The notes: a model not told the origin generated them from the sequence alone. A stretch of 64,000 nucleotides of DNA from Epichloe hybrida (GCA_019022495.1 JAFEKR010000013.1:1302001-1366000), one strand, 5' to 3'. Shown: positions 49,210 to 62,332, numbered from the stretch's first letter. Translations and numbers: made by a program.

Positions 49210-50211
49210 TAATGATGACAATACGCCACGGTTGTATAAGCAGCGGAGTCGGTCCAATTGTGGTTGCATCGCGGGAGACCCGAGACAATGTATGTCTTAT
49301 TTGCCGCCATGTTTGTTTAAACTCTAATGAGCCGTGTTTTGCGACGAGCCGACGAGGAAACAAGACGGACGATACAATTCTTCATCACAGTTTGATCACG
49401 GACTCCACACCCACTTGCGTTGTGTGTGTGTGTGTCGCTCCTTCCTTCCTTTGGCCTCGGCTTACCAATATCAGAATTTCGACGGGCTGAGAGTAACTCG
49501 TACGTGCGCTTACTCTTCTCTCTTCTCGTGCCCTCCATCTTGGCTTCGTGCCCTCCATCTTGGTTCCTGTTTTCTTCCAACTTGCAAGCGGCGCGATTCG
49601 CGATTCGCGATTCGCTGCGGCCCCGTTAGACCCTGCACCCGCACCCTCCCGCGTTCGGGCATTCATCACTGATCACTGTGATAAGCCATGACGGCCACCC
49701 ACTGGGCGTCGTGGACGAAGGGTATCGTCGCGATAACGGCGCTGCGTTTGGTCTGGGGTACTGGGGGGCTGCGAATCCTTTTCAGTCACACATTATAAGA
49801 TGGACCAATTACCTCGTTGAGAGTTGCACAAACACGCCCAGCCCGGCCGGACTGTTTATGCCGTGGCTTCATTGTATCTCGTGGCGTTTCTGTGACTTTC
49901 GTCTCTCGCATTCAGTCCCCGACCACCATCTGCAACCTGATTGGTTTTTTTTTGTCGCACGAAGCAATCAGCGCCAAGTCCTTAATTAGACCTGGTGGCC
50001 AATTTGTCAACTACAAAGCTGAACCAGAGATCACCGACGTGAGCAACCAAATCGTGTCTGGAGACGTAGTTCAAGCAGTTTAGTGTCTTTGCCCGCAATC
50101 TGCTTCTCTCTTCTTTCATACATTACCGTCAGCATATCTAGTCATTCTGGACCAGACACACCCGAGAACTCATAATCAGAGAATGGCAGCGGTCCTATCG
50201 TTGAAAATAAC
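49210..50211 (+). promoter_or_regulatory. Upstream region of the permease, with two GATA sites
   Basis: About 1 kb without a credible gene; several short overlapping ORFs on both strands have no conserved content. GATA-factor sites (HGATAR) occur as TGATAAG at 49679-49685 and CGATAA at 49731-49736. In ascomycetes such sites bind the nitrogen regulator AreA/Nit2, which would suit a permease for a nitrogenous substrate. There is a GTGTGTGTGTGTGT run at 49421-49434 and a TTTTTTTTT tract at 49946-49954. Confidence 0.4.
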
Positions 50212-50257
50212 ATGGAACAAGCAAGCCAGTTGTATCAGAAAGTCATGCTCGACTTGA
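50183..50257 (+). other. Upstream ORF overlapping the permease start
   Basis: An ATG 29 bases before the permease ATG opens a 24-codon frame (MAAVLSLKITW..) that passes over the permease start in another frame and stops at 50257. If it lies in the mature 5' leader it would compete for initiation and lower permease translation. Confidence 0.35.
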
Positions 50258-51906
50258 ACGACCAAGCCACCCGCGATACACAAGATCTCGCAGCCTTGGG
50301 CCATGTCCAGACCCTTTCACGAAAATTCAGCCTTTGGAGCATGCTTGCTCTGGCGTTTTGCGTGTTAGGAACATGGTCTACTATGGCACAGGACTTGGCC
50401 ACTGGCCTGAGTAATGGTGGCCCGGTCGCCATTCTCTGGGGTCTTCTGCTCGTCACGGCTTGCAACATTTGCGTTGCCGTCTCTCTGGGCGAGCTAGTGA
50501 GCAGTATGCCAACAGCTCTCGGCCAAGCCTACTGGATCTCTTCCCTCTGGAGTACACCGACCGGCCGATTTACATCGTATTTGTGCGCATGGATCAACAC
50601 GTTTGGATGGTGGACGTTGGCGGCCTCTCAGATTGCTTTCATGACACAGTTTCTCCTATCCATTAAGCTCATGTTTGATCCAAACTGGGAGGGTGCCAGT
50701 AAAGGATGGTTGCAGCTCGTTGTCTATGTGATAACAACTGTCCTCTGCACCCTTATAAACTATGGCGCCTGTCGAAGGGACTGGGTTCTTCCCATGTTCA
50801 ACAACTTTGTCGGCATTAGCTTTGGTGGTCTCTTCATCGCCTTCTCGCTGGCACTCCTTATCTGTGTTGGAACGACTAGCAACCTCTCATTCCAATCGGC
50901 GTCCTTTGTATTTGGACAATGGATCAACCGGACAGGATGGGGTGATGGTGTCGTGTGGTTCCTCGGCCTCGTGCAGAGTGCTTATGGCCTGACAGCTTTT
51001 GATTCTGTTATCCACCTGGTGGAGGAAATTCCCGCGCCAAGACGCAATGCCCCTAGAGTAATGTACCTTGCGGTTCTTATTGGCGCCTTCTCGGGCTTCA
51101 TTTTCATGGTCGTCTGTCTATTCTGCATTCAGGACGTGGAGAATGTCCTGAAACCGGCTTCCGGCAACCCATTCGTTGAACTTCTCTCATCTACCGTTGG
51201 GCTGGTCGGCGGGGCTGTCATGGTTGCACTCTTCATCTTCAACGGCCTAGGCCAGGGATCTAGTGCGCTCACGACGTCGTCCAGACTGACATGGAGTTTT
51301 GCTCGTGATGGTGGACTTCCTTGCAGCGTTTGGTTTTCAAAAGTAGACGAAACTTGGAAGGTGCCTGGACGCGCCCTCTGGTTGCAGTGCTTCATCATAT
51401 GCCTTGTCGGCATCCTTTACCTGTTTTCCAACACTGTCCTACAGGCAATTCTCAGCGTGAGCACCATTGCACTCACAATATCCTACGCTTTGCCTATAGG
51501 AGTGCTCATGGTCGTTGGCCGTGACAGACTTCCCAGCGGAGGGGAGTTCCAACTTGGCAGACTCGGACTCTTTGTCAATTGGGTCTCCGTCATCTACTGC
51601 TCCGTCACTACGGTTTTCTTCTTTTTTCCAAGCGCTCCACACCCTGCCCCGAGCGACATGAACTTTGCCATTGCCGTATTTGGCTTTATGCTGGCCCTCT
51701 CCTTGGGCTTCTGGTTTGTTCAGGGGCACCGAACCTTCATGCAGATTGCAGAGACAGCGGAAGATACTTTGTACGCGCAAGACTGCGAATCAAGCCAGAA
51801 CAGCAATCTCAGCGCTATTCCCCAGCCCATCAAAGGGAAAGGCCTTGCACGCCAGGACCAGAGTCCAAGCATACATCGGGGACGGAGCAGTCAGACGCCT
51901 GCCTGA
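50212..51906 (+). CDS. Choline/GABA-type amine permease (APC superfamily, ACT family)
   Basis: A 564-residue membrane protein in a single exon. It belongs to the amino acid/choline transporter family that includes yeast Hnm1 (choline) and Uga4 (GABA). It would import a quaternary amine or amino acid across the plasma membrane with protons. About twelve hydrophobic segments run from residue ~45 to ~515. Visible family marks are a cytosolic N-terminus with HVQTLSRKFSLWSML, SLGELVSSMPTALGQAYW after helix 2, FDSVIHLVEEIPAPRRNAPRV in the middle loop, and SRLTWSFARDGGLP before helix 8. The Ser-rich C-terminal tail is cytosolic. The length is normal (Hnm1 is ~560). It converges on the aldehyde dehydrogenase, leaving only 298 bp between stops. 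Substrate cannot be settled; choline is favoured by similarity and by the neighbour. Confidence 0.85.
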   Translation: MEQASQLYQKVMLDLNDQATRDTQDLAALGHVQTLSRKFSLWSMLALAFCVLGTWSTMAQDLATGLSNGGPVAILWGLLLVTACNICVAVSLGELVSSMPTALGQAYWISSLWSTPTGRFTSYLCAWINTFGWWTLAASQIAFMTQFLLSIKLMFDPNWEGASKGWLQLVVYVITTVLCTLINYGACRRDWVLPMFNNFVGISFGGLFIAFSLALLICVGTTSNLSFQSASFVFGQWINRTGWGDGVVWFLGLVQSAYGLTAFDSVIHLVEEIPAPRRNAPRVMYLAVLIGAFSGFIFMVVCLFCIQDVENVLKPASGNPFVELLSSTVGLVGGAVMVALFIFNGLGQGSSALTTSSRLTWSFARDGGLPCSVWFSKVDETWKVPGRALWLQCFIICLVGILYLFSNTVLQAILSVSTIALTISYALPIGVLMVVGRDRLPSGGEFQLGRLGLFVNWVSVIYCSVTTVFFFFPSAPHPAPSDMNFAIAVFGFMLALSLGFWFVQGHRTFMQIAETAEDTLYAQDCESSQNSNLSAIPQPIKGKGLARQDQSPSIHRGRSSQTPA

Positions 51907-52204
51907 CAACTGAAGCCCGAATGTGGTGGAGTTTTCTAAACGTCGTTTGACCTCATGTGAGACGAGACTCATCTGCATATGCTGTGTAAGGCAACTAGCT
52001 ACCTGTCGAGGTATGGGTTGCGGGCTGTCTGTCGTTCTCAGGCGAGGCGAAGAGACATGCCTGATACTATTCTTCATTCATTGATCCTTTCATGGTACCT
52101 TTGTGTGCCAGTGTCTACTCAAGTATGTATTGCCAAGATGACCGTTCCAGACAAGCGGTCTCTGGCGCCCTTTCCAAGCGAAGTTGCAAAGTGATGCAAA
52201 ATTT

Positions 52205-54070
<1,866 letters not shown>

Positions 54071-54359
54071 GGAGCCGTTGGCTGACTTGTCTGGCTGGGG
54101 TCGAGCTCCCCGCTCGGGATACCGCATGATGCCACATGATGTCATGACATGATGATGCCACTTTACATATGGCCCGTCTTGCCACTCGAATACCGTTCCC
54201 GTGTGCCAGTGTGAATAGATGAATGTTCTGCGGCACGGTCACTGCACATGGACAGGAGGAGGGTAGGGGTAGCACAACTTGTTCGTAGTGTGAGTGGAGA
54301 GGGACGAGTTGAAATTTGATTCGGAGGGGGAGGAGGGGGGCGCGCGCCCCCCGGGCATA
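54071..54359 (-). promoter_or_regulatory. Probable ALDH upstream region
   Basis: 289 bp between the proposed ALDH start and the MITE. CATGATG-type repeats occur at 54125-54156 and a GC-rich GGGGGGCGCGCGCCCCCC palindrome at 54337-54353. No clear TATA box is seen. Confidence 0.3.
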
Positions 54360-54977
54360 CAGTAAATCTCGGCTGCAACAAAGTTGATCTCGTATCCAGG
54401 GTGGAGCCTCTGAGTCTAGATTAGGCAGGCGGTAAAGAATCTTAGCATATGCTAAGCATATGCTAAAGACCACAGTGTATTAGTGCGAAGTTCATCAAAT
54501 CGTCAAATCGTCAAATCATCAATCAATTCGTCAATCAATTCGTCAATCAATTCGTCAATCAATTCGTCAATCAATTCGTCAATCAATTCGTCAATCAATT
54601 CGTCGTCAATTCGTCAATCAATTCGTCAATTCGTCAATTCGTCAATTCGTCAATTCGTCAATTCGTCAATTCGTCAATTCGTCAATTCGTCAATTCGTCA
54701 ATTCGTCAATCAATTCGTCAATCAATTCGTCAATCAATTCGTCAATCAATTCGTCAATCAATTCGTTAATTAATTTGCTAGTTATAGGGGCTATAGGTAG
54801 TATATGCCCTATAATATAGTGCTATAACTTTGCATATGCTAGGCATATGCTGCCCTATTATATAATTTATACTGTACGTTAGCATATGCCTAGCATATGC
54901 GAGGCATATGCTATTCTGCCCGTCACAAGGCCCCACCCTGGATACGAGATCAACTTTGTTGCAGCCGAGATTTACTG
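54360..54977. mobile_element. 618-bp MITE with perfect 45-bp inverted ends and TA duplication
   Basis: The left end starts CAGTAAATCTCGGCTGCAAC (54360-54404) and is the exact reverse complement of 54933-54977. TA flanks both sides (54358-54359, 54978-54979). CAGT ends plus TA are typical of Fot1/impala (Tc1-mariner-pogo) elements and their MITEs. Inside the ends are CATATGC palindromes (54440-54466, 54830-54911), and the centre is a minisatellite. No transposase is present. The 45-bp perfect match suggests recent activity. It lies just upstream of the ALDH gene, downstream of the hydrolase. Confidence 0.88.
54493..54772. repeat. AATCAATTCGTC / AATTCGTC minisatellite in the MITE
   Basis: Alternating blocks of a 12-bp unit AATCAATTCGTC and an 8-bp unit AATTCGTC: 12-mers at 54520-54602, 8-mers to about 54710, 12-mers again to 54766. 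The shorter unit is the longer one lacking AATC. Any ORF through it is an artefact (SINSSINS or QFVN repeats). Confidence 0.95.
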
Positions 54978-55149
54978 TAACCCCGCGCCCCAATGCATCG
55001 AGGGGCAGGCGGGGGGGAAAGAAACACGGGACACCTGCCTTTCGTCTGGTTCGTTCGAGACCTGGCCACTTGTGCGTATGTAGTTCGTGTAACTATTCTC
55101 GAGTTGTCGTGCCCATGTCATGATTAATCTACACCACCACATACATCCC

Positions 55150-56684
55150 TTACACAGCTGGAGCAGCACCAAAGTCCGGCAGGCAGGAGGAGCAAATCCG
55201 TTCTTCATTCCGGACCAGACCGTCCGCGAAGGCGCCGACCATCTCGTTCATACCATGCAAAACACCCTCTTCCGCCCAGAAATGCCCTGCCCGAGGTATT
55301 TCATGCCCAGTGAATCGAGATTTATCCCTCGAAGAAAGCTTCCTCGTCCACGCCCGGAGCTTCCCGACCGGCACGAAAACATCATGATCCCCAAAGACGG
55401 CCAACGTCGGGGTTTCCACCAGTTTGTCCTCGGCCGCATCGCCCCCGCGTGTCTTGTGCCTCGATGGGTAAAGAGACATGGTGGCCAGGTGCATGACTAG
55501 TCCCTGCAAAGGGGACACCAGGATATATGCAGGCCGAGGATACACGAAATTGGCCACGGCGGGGAGCCTTTCCGGCTCTGTCTCATGCGTCGCATCGACG
55601 GGCTGTTTCGGGGATTCTGATGCCTCCGGTGTCTGTTGCCGTAGAGACGGCCCGACGACGTCTTGGGGTTCCGGACCACTCATTGATCGCCGCTGAGTCC
55701 AATTGAAGTGATGTGCGGCGTGCTTCGCTTTCCTCTTGGCCATGAATTCATGCACGCCTCTTCGGACCCTGTCTTCGGCATCCAAGGAGATGCTTCTCCG
55801 GCCAGGACTAGAGAAGCTTCTCCGGCCAGGGCTGTCATGGCTTTTCCTGGGCGAGTGGTCCCCCTCATCGCCCCCGATCCGTACACCACTTGAGCGCTTC
55901 CTAGGGCTGTGCGGGTTCTTCACCTGCAGCATGGCGGCTCGCATGCTCCCAAGTATCAAATTCTGTTGCTCCGCCAAGTGTTGGGCTCGAAGTCGTATCT
56001 GGGAGGCGTGAGAATCCGTGTCTGGCGCGGCGAATGGGGAGAGAATGTCCTCGATGGGCGGCAGTTGCGTCGTCACCATTGCGCCATAAGAGTATCCCCC
56101 CATCAATAGGACCGGGGGCGCAATTGCCTCCGAGGAAGAATGAGCCGTCGTCGTCGTCGTCGTCGTCTCGACCTCGGTCTCGGCGGTCAAGGGCATTGTC
56201 GAAAATGGATTCAGAAAATGTACATAGTGCGCCACGAACCCAACTATGCTCGCGTAGTCATCTCGCTCGGGTTTGGCCGTCCACGAAGTTCTCCCCGCAG
56301 AGTGCCCTGCGCCTCTTCAGGGACAAAAATAAATAAATCGCAGTCGTCAGCAAGTCAAGTCTACCATCGCCTTGCCTCCAGATCGCACGCGCCTCGCGCT
56401 TCCAAGTCGACGGCCCCGTCTGTCTCTCATACATACCGGAAATTAAAGGTCCCCACGAGGTACCCGGCCCTCAGCAGCCTCGCGGCAATGCTCTCCAAGA
56501 TGGCATCATCGTAGGTTCCGCCCATGGGCGCATACGGGTGCGCGATCACAGCCGCGTGCTTCTTCCATGGTGGAGCTTTGGTGTTTGCCGCAGCCAGCGA
56601 CGCGGGGTGGTAGACGCGACAGTCAAGGCTTGTTCCGTCGTGGAGACTGGGTATGGTGAAGCTCAAAGCTGGCTCGGGCAGCAT
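55150..56684 (-). CDS. Alpha/beta hydrolase (COG2945-like) with a Ser-rich insertion
   Basis: Two exons, 56684-56437 and 56314-55150 (donor GTATGT, branch CTGAC, acceptor GAAG), giving 470 residues in frame. The N-terminal half has the COG2945 signature: VIAHPYAPMGGTYDD, then GTFNFRGAGHSAG (the oxyanion/strand-3 region). The nucleophile elbow GYSYG puts the serine near residue 158, the acid is FGDHD (~392-394) and the histidine AGHFW (~427). Between elbow and acid is a ~170-residue insert rich in Ser, Arg and Pro (SPRKSHDSPGRRSFSSPGRR), likely disordered and phosphorylated. There is also a poly-Thr run near 133. No signal peptide or membrane segment is seen, so it is probably cytosolic. The substrate is unknown; esterase or peptidase activity is possible. 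Confidence 0.8.
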
Positions 56685-56998
56685 TGTCTCGCTAATGGTA
56701 CCATTTCACATCGTGGTGGAGAGTTGGCCAGTGTTGAAGCTGCGGCTCGCACCGTCGCCTTGAGTTATTGAATGAAGCCAAGTCACACTGCTGCTGCTAG
56801 CGGAAGTGCGCAGCGAGAGTGGTACGTACAGCGTACACCCCACTGTACCTGAGGACGGTACGACCTGAGGCCCAATCACGTGCTTACGATGGCGACGAAA
56901 TATTTGTTGTACATTGCTAAACGAAAATTGTAAATTAAACGTGATTCCAGGAGTCATAAACGCCCGTCGTTCGTAATGTTCTTGCTTTATAACTACGT
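56685..56998 (-). promoter_or_regulatory. Gap between PIG-S 3' end and hydrolase start
   Basis: 314 bp holding the PIG-S 3' UTR end and the hydrolase promoter, in the same direction. AT-rich at 56890-56945; no specific site recognised. Confidence 0.3.
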
Positions 56999-58690
56999 CT
57001 AGTGGTCCTTCTTTTCTTTAGCTTCCTGCGCTCTCTGCTTCCGTCTCTTAATCCAATTCTTGAACTCATTAATCAGGCCGAGCACTAGTGGTACTCCCGT
57101 TGGTCCAAGCAGAGGCAGATAGACGGCGATTTTGTGCTCATCGGGGAAGTAGAGCTGGCCAACCATGCTCTTTTCGAAGAAGGCTCTTTCGGCCTCTTCT
57201 TCGGCTATCCGCGCATGCAGCAAGCCCTCTGCGCCAGCGAGATTGGCGCAGGCTTGCTCTAAATGCTGCAGCGAGCTTGACACCCCGTCCGCAACGCTAC
57301 GGGGTATGGAAATTGAAGGCATACTGGGAGACAGACGGGCCAAGGAGCCGAGAGAGGATGCAGCTCTCAGCAGCAAATCTGTCGTCCGTATTCGAGCAAG
57401 AGTGGACAGTCGCAAGGGAAGGGAGCCAGACTGCGGCGTGCCCAGAAGAGTGAGGAGATGGCCGCCGAACATCAGCATGGGTTGCTTGAGAGCCTGAGTT
57501 GGAACGTGCTTCTCGCTGGAGGGCATGTGCAGAAGATATACAGAGCCCCATTGCGGTATCATCCATGACTGTGAGCTCTCGACTTGTGCGTCATTGGAAC
57601 CAATGGTTTGGTTTCCCACAAAGATGATGAAGTTGATCGTCGGCGCCCCACCTATTGACGGCGACAGTGGCCACTCTGCAGCATTGACAAATGAAGCCAG
57701 GTGTTCCTTGTCCAGGGTCTGAGACTGTACGCCAGGCGTGGCATACAACTGAACTTGCGTGTCTATTGTGAAATTATGAATCGACCCAAGCACATCCAAC
57801 ATTGGTTTCATATATTCACTGATGGCGGCGTCGATGTCCCATGTGTTGGGAATGGCGCCATCTGTGAACAAGGAAAAGCTCAGGTGGTAAGTTGGTGCGT
57901 AGCGAAGCGATCTCGTTGTTCGCTTGGAGAGTACTTCTGCAGTCTCCGCCGTCAACGCTTGCTGTCTTGCGGTAGAAGACATTGACGATGTGGAGAGCAG
58001 ATAGGAAATGATGGACCGTTCCTCAGAGAAAATATTTTGTAATTCGTTGGCTATGAACGTGGCCAAAGTGGACGAGGCGGAGTTTGGGGGCGGAATCGAG
58101 TGTGGGACATACGTCATGTCGAGGATTGGTGAGTCTGGACTCAACGAGGCCGAGTTGGCATCGCCCGGCGTGAGGTTGATGGTGAGTGTCGAGTCAGAAT
58201 CGTGCTGTCTCGAGCTGGTGGATTCCTTGTTCCAATTCTGGTCAAGCTTGAAGCGCAAATGGTGACCAGGGAAATCGTTGAGGTCGTCGAGGGCATGTTG
58301 CGTGAGACGAACCAAATGTTGGGCATCTTGATCGGCTACTGCATCAGCACGGATGGAGATCTGCAGAGGGAAAGTCGGACGGCAGGCCTGTAGCGTTTCA
58401 AGCCGAGTTAGAAATTGATCGCGCTCGCAAACTCTCGCCGGTGGCATAAAGCATCAATGGCAACTTACCTTTCCATTAGCCCATTGCAACATTCTCTCCA
58501 GCGGCAAATCTGCTCGATAGATTGTCGTTGTTCTCCACCATATAGGCAGACCAAGCACGAAGACGATGAACCAAAATGAGAGAATAACGTATGTTCTTCG
58601 GCGCGTCTCGCTAGGCTTCTCTGGAGGGGGCTGTTTGGGTGTGGACTCTGCTGGTGGCAGGGCTGCCACCTCGGCCGGCGGCGATGTCAT
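56999..58690 (-). CDS. GPI17: GPI transamidase subunit PIG-S (Gpi17)
   Basis: A subunit of the ER-membrane GPI transamidase, which attaches GPI anchors to secreted proteins. Two exons: 58690-58469 and 58387-56999 (donor GTAAGT, branch CTAAC, acceptor CTACAG; 81-bp intron), 536 residues. One membrane helix follows the proline-rich N-terminus (34-52, YVILSFWFIVFVLGLPIWW), then TTTIYRADLP and ACRPTFPLQISI, which are PIG-S hallmarks. A large lumenal domain follows and a second helix near 494-514 (YLPLLGPTGVPLVLGL). The C-terminus ends KKDH, a KKXX-type ER retrieval signal. An in-frame ATG lies 21 codons upstream (58753); I chose MTSPPAEV, since the extra stretch has no family similarity. It is divergent from the acyl-CoA synthetase. 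Confidence 0.9.
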
Positions 58691-60264
58691 GGTCAAGTTG
58701 CAAATGGAGACCTGTCTTGTTCGTTTCGTGATGGAGAGCTTCAGCTGATGCAAGGCTCTGAGATGTCAGAATCGCAACAATGGGGCGCTCAAAGATGTAT
58801 CGACGAGATGAGCGGTGCGTATGGGGATGCCGACCGGTGAGGTAGGTACGACCTGGTTGCGCTCGTATGTTGCTTGTCTTCAAAGCAGCCAGGGGCCTAG
58901 TAAGGACGATGTCGCTTGAGCGGTGGCATTCGAGTTGAATGCCCGTCAGCAATGCGCAAACCCGTCGTTGGCTGAGCTGTCATGAAGCTTCGTGGCATCA
59001 AATCATGGATCTTGAGGCCTTGACCAACTAACGAAGCTCCCAGACGGACAAGTATGCGGCGTTTGACCCGCCCACAGCCCCTTCCTTGTCTGGCGACGCG
59101 CCATCACGTGAACCAGCGCTCCACAGCTTATCACTACATGTACACACCCCTTCACATTCAAATCAAGTGCATTCACCATCATCAGCTGCGCCATCAACTG
59201 CCAACTTTGTACAGTTCTGCTGATTCATGCAGAAGCTCAGTCTCCATCGACGGCGACGTTGTGACATGCCAAGCCCTTCTTCACCCTTGCTCGTGCGGGT
59301 AAGACTGGGCTCGATGCCGTCAGGATTGTCAGGTTTTATCGTCACCGGACAACAGCAGACAGACACTGGAACTGATACACTTTGCCAAACCCTGACAAAG
59401 CGTGACAATTCGAACCTCGACCAGCTCGCTCGGACTTGTCCACAGCCGATCTATCTCCGAAGCCATGCCACAAGTTTTCCCCACCAAGGTGATTCAACAT
59501 TGCGAGCCGAGGCATCTTTATCTTCCCATCCGTCAAGCTTGCAAGCGGTGGAGATGATGCTAGGCTAGGCTAGGCTAGGGTCACGGATTCCAAAGATTGC
59601 AAAGATTCCCGTCAGCATTCTCGATGGTCCAAGCGCTGCTAAAATGGACCAGCCGCGAACCGACGACCCCTTGACATCAAGGGCGAATCTTGTCGCCAAA
59701 AAAAAAAAAAAAAAAAAAAAACGAACCTTTCGGCGACGTGTTGCTCTATCGTCTTCCCAGCCGCCACATGGTTAGCAACCACAACATGTTGCTCATGGCG
59801 TGGCACATGGCGTGGCACTGTAACACTTCAAGCCACCACCAGCTTTTTTGTCCGGGGGGGCGATTGCTGTGGTGTAACAAATAGCAACGCGACGCAACGA
59901 GATGCAACGAGACGCAGAGCAGCGCAGCGCAGCGCATGGCATATCCGGGCGCAATATTTAATTGCCGGGGGCTCTCGCATGGGCCGTTGTTGAGAGGCAG
60001 ACTGCCGTGGGCTGCTGTCTCGGATCAATTGCCCCCGCTCGCCTGCCCCGTCTTCACATTCCCCGTTTCCCCGTTTCCGTGCCCCGTTCCATCTGCTGGG
60101 TTCTTTCAATTCAAGCCGTCCCTCGGCCGCCCCTCGGCTGCCCCATTGCGCCGGGTTTTTTGTCGCTTCATCCCGGCCCATATCAAAACGCACGTCTCCC
60201 ACCACCGCCTCTTGTTCCTCACTCCTCGTCCATCTCTGCATATTCGCTGCCGTCGTGTTTCAAG
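58691..60264. promoter_or_regulatory. Divergent intergenic region between PIG-S and the Fat1-like gene
   Basis: 1.57 kb without a credible gene; the ORFs are short, overlap on both strands and lack motifs. Contents: CTAGG repeats at 59562-59580, a 24-base A tract at 59698-59721, a GCGTGGCACATGGCGTGGCA near-duplication at 59797-59819, GCAACGAGATGCAACGAGAC-type repeats at 59884-59935, and a pyrimidine-rich stretch with CCCCGTTTCC repeats at 60050-60110 before the Fat1 start. Confidence 0.5.
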
Positions 60265-62332
60265 ATGCCGCGTACGTCTCGCCGCATCCATTGCATCCAT
60301 TGCATTCATTATCCCCCATCAGCGTTCTGAGTGGCCTGCTCTCTGGAAATTACTGACTGAGAAGCAGTTCCTCTGGTCGTGGCAGCCCCGGCGGCCGCTG
60401 CAGCGCTGGCCTACCTCAATGCCAGGACCTCATTCGGGTACGATTACATGCTCTTCAAAGCCGCCTTCAAATCCCTATGTCGCGTGCTCCTTCGCCAACG
60501 CGCTGGCCGCCTGTCCGTCTTCTACAATCTTGAAGAACGAGCCCGCCACCCGTCCACCGCCAACAAGGACCTGCTTATTTTCGACGGGCGCAAACTCACA
60601 TATGCTCAAGTTTACGACAAGGCTCTTCGTCACGGAGCATGGATGCGTGATACGCTGGGTGTCAAGCCCAACCATGTGGTGTCGATGGATTTCGAGAACT
60701 CGGACACCTTCATCCTCGTGTGGCTCGGATTGTGGAGCATTGGCGCAAAGCCTGCCTTCATCAACTACAATCTGACCGGCAAGTCGTTGTCGCATTGCAT
60801 CAAAGCTGCCAAGTCGAGCATCTGTCTGGTCGATCCCAACGTTGCCAAAAACATCACGGACCAAGTGCGAAACGAGCTCAGCCAGGTCAACTTTGTCGTC
60901 TTCACCCCCGACGTGAAAGCTCAGGTTGATGCCACTGCTCCCAGGAGAGTGCCGGACTCGGACCTACATCAGGATGACTTTGCCAACCTGGCCATCTTGA
61001 TTTACACATCAGGAACCACGGGTTTGCCCAAACCAGCCGTTGTTTCGTGGGCCAAGATCATCGCCGGGGGTACCACTTCAGAGACGCTGCTGGCTCGCGG
61101 AGGAAACGACATCATGTACACGGTAGGGACCACCAGGGACCACCCCCTTCCGAATCTTCACACTGAAAAATGGCTCATCATCGTCTTCACAGTCCATGCC
61201 GCTCTACCACTCGTCAGCTGCCTTGCTTTCCTTTTGCTCCACCATATTGGCCGGCAGCACACAAGCCCTCGGCCGCAAGTTCTCCACCAAGCTTTTCTGG
61301 AAGGAAGTCAGGGAAAGCAACGCGACAATGATCCAATACGTCGGCGAGACGCTGCGTTACCTGCTGGCAGCACCCCCTGAGCACGACCCCGTCACCGGTG
61401 AATGCATGGACAAGTCCCACAAGGTCACCGTTGCCTTTGGCAACGGTCTCCGCCCCGACATCTGGAATGCGTTCAAGGACCGATTCGGCATCGACACGGT
61501 CCTCGAGTTCTACGCTGCCACCGAAGGTCCGTTCGGCCTGTGGAATCTCAGCCGCAACGACCACTCAGCCGGCGCCATAGGCCGCAGCGGGCTCGTGTAC
61601 GGCGGCCTGCAAGCATTAAACCTCGCCATCGTGCAGGTCGACTGGGCCCTCCAATTGCCAAGAAGAGACGGCAAGACAGGCTTCTGCGCCAGAGTCAAGG
61701 CCGGCGACCCCGGCGAGCTGATCTGCAAGCTCGACGCCGAGAACATCAACCAACGATACCAAGGCTACTACGGCAACCAGGGCGCCACGACGTCCAAGAT
61801 CATGCGCGACGTGTTCAAGACGGGAGACGCATGGTTCCGCACCGGCGACGTGACACGCTGGGACGCAGACGGCCGCATGTACTTCATGGACCGCATCGGC
61901 GACACCTTCCGCTGGAAGTCGGAAAACGTGTCCACCGTCGAAGTCAGCGAGGCCATGGGCCGTCACCCTTCGGTCCGCGAAGCCAACGTCTACGGCGTCC
62001 ACCTACCGCACCACGACGGCCGCGCCGGCTGCGCAGCCATCGCCTTGGGCGAGCGGCCGAACGAGGACGTGCTCCGCAGCCTCGCAGGACACGTCAAATC
62101 AGCACTACCGCGGTACGCCCAGCCACTGTTCCTCCGCGTGCTCAAGGAAGTCGGCGGCGCGGCCCAGACCACGGGCACCATGAAGCAGCAGAAGCACATG
62201 TTGCGCCAAGCCGGCGTCAAGCCGGGCGCTCAACACGTCGAGGGAGACGTGTACTGGCTCAAGGGAGACGCCTATGTGCCGTTCCGAGACCAAGACTGGC
62301 AAGAACTCGAGGCCGGTCGTGTGAGCCTGTAG
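60265..62332 (+). CDS. Fat1-like very-long-chain acyl-CoA synthetase / fatty acid transporter
   Basis: Activates long and very-long-chain fatty acids with ATP and CoA, at the ER, peroxisome or plasma membrane, and couples this to uptake. Exons: 60265-60271, 60368-61122, 61193-62332; 633 residues. The first exon is seven bases (ATGCCGC). Joined across GTACGT..GAAGCAG (branch CTGAC) it yields MPLPLVVAAPAAAAALAYLN, the usual FATP start. Motifs: P-loop IYTSGTTGLPKPAV (~214-227), FYAATEGP (~360), WFRTGDVTRWDADG (~468) and DRIGDTFRWKSENVST (~487-502, the FATP/VLACS signature). The second intron is 70 bp. An N-terminal hydrophobic anchor fits FATP topology. The C-terminus lacks a clear peroxisomal SKL (ends VSL). 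Confidence 0.9.

Noticed and set aside
49164..50083. Cluster of overlapping 60-110 codon ORFs upstream of the permease
   Set aside because: They overlap on both strands, lack motifs and cross GT and pyrimidine simple repeats.
54483..54773. 96-codon ORF of SINSSINS and FVNQ repeats
   Set aside because: Minisatellite read-through inside the MITE; no protein-like composition.
59936..60775. 279-codon plus-strand ORF covering the Fat1 5' region
   Set aside because: Out of frame with the conserved FATP sequence and with no motif of its own.
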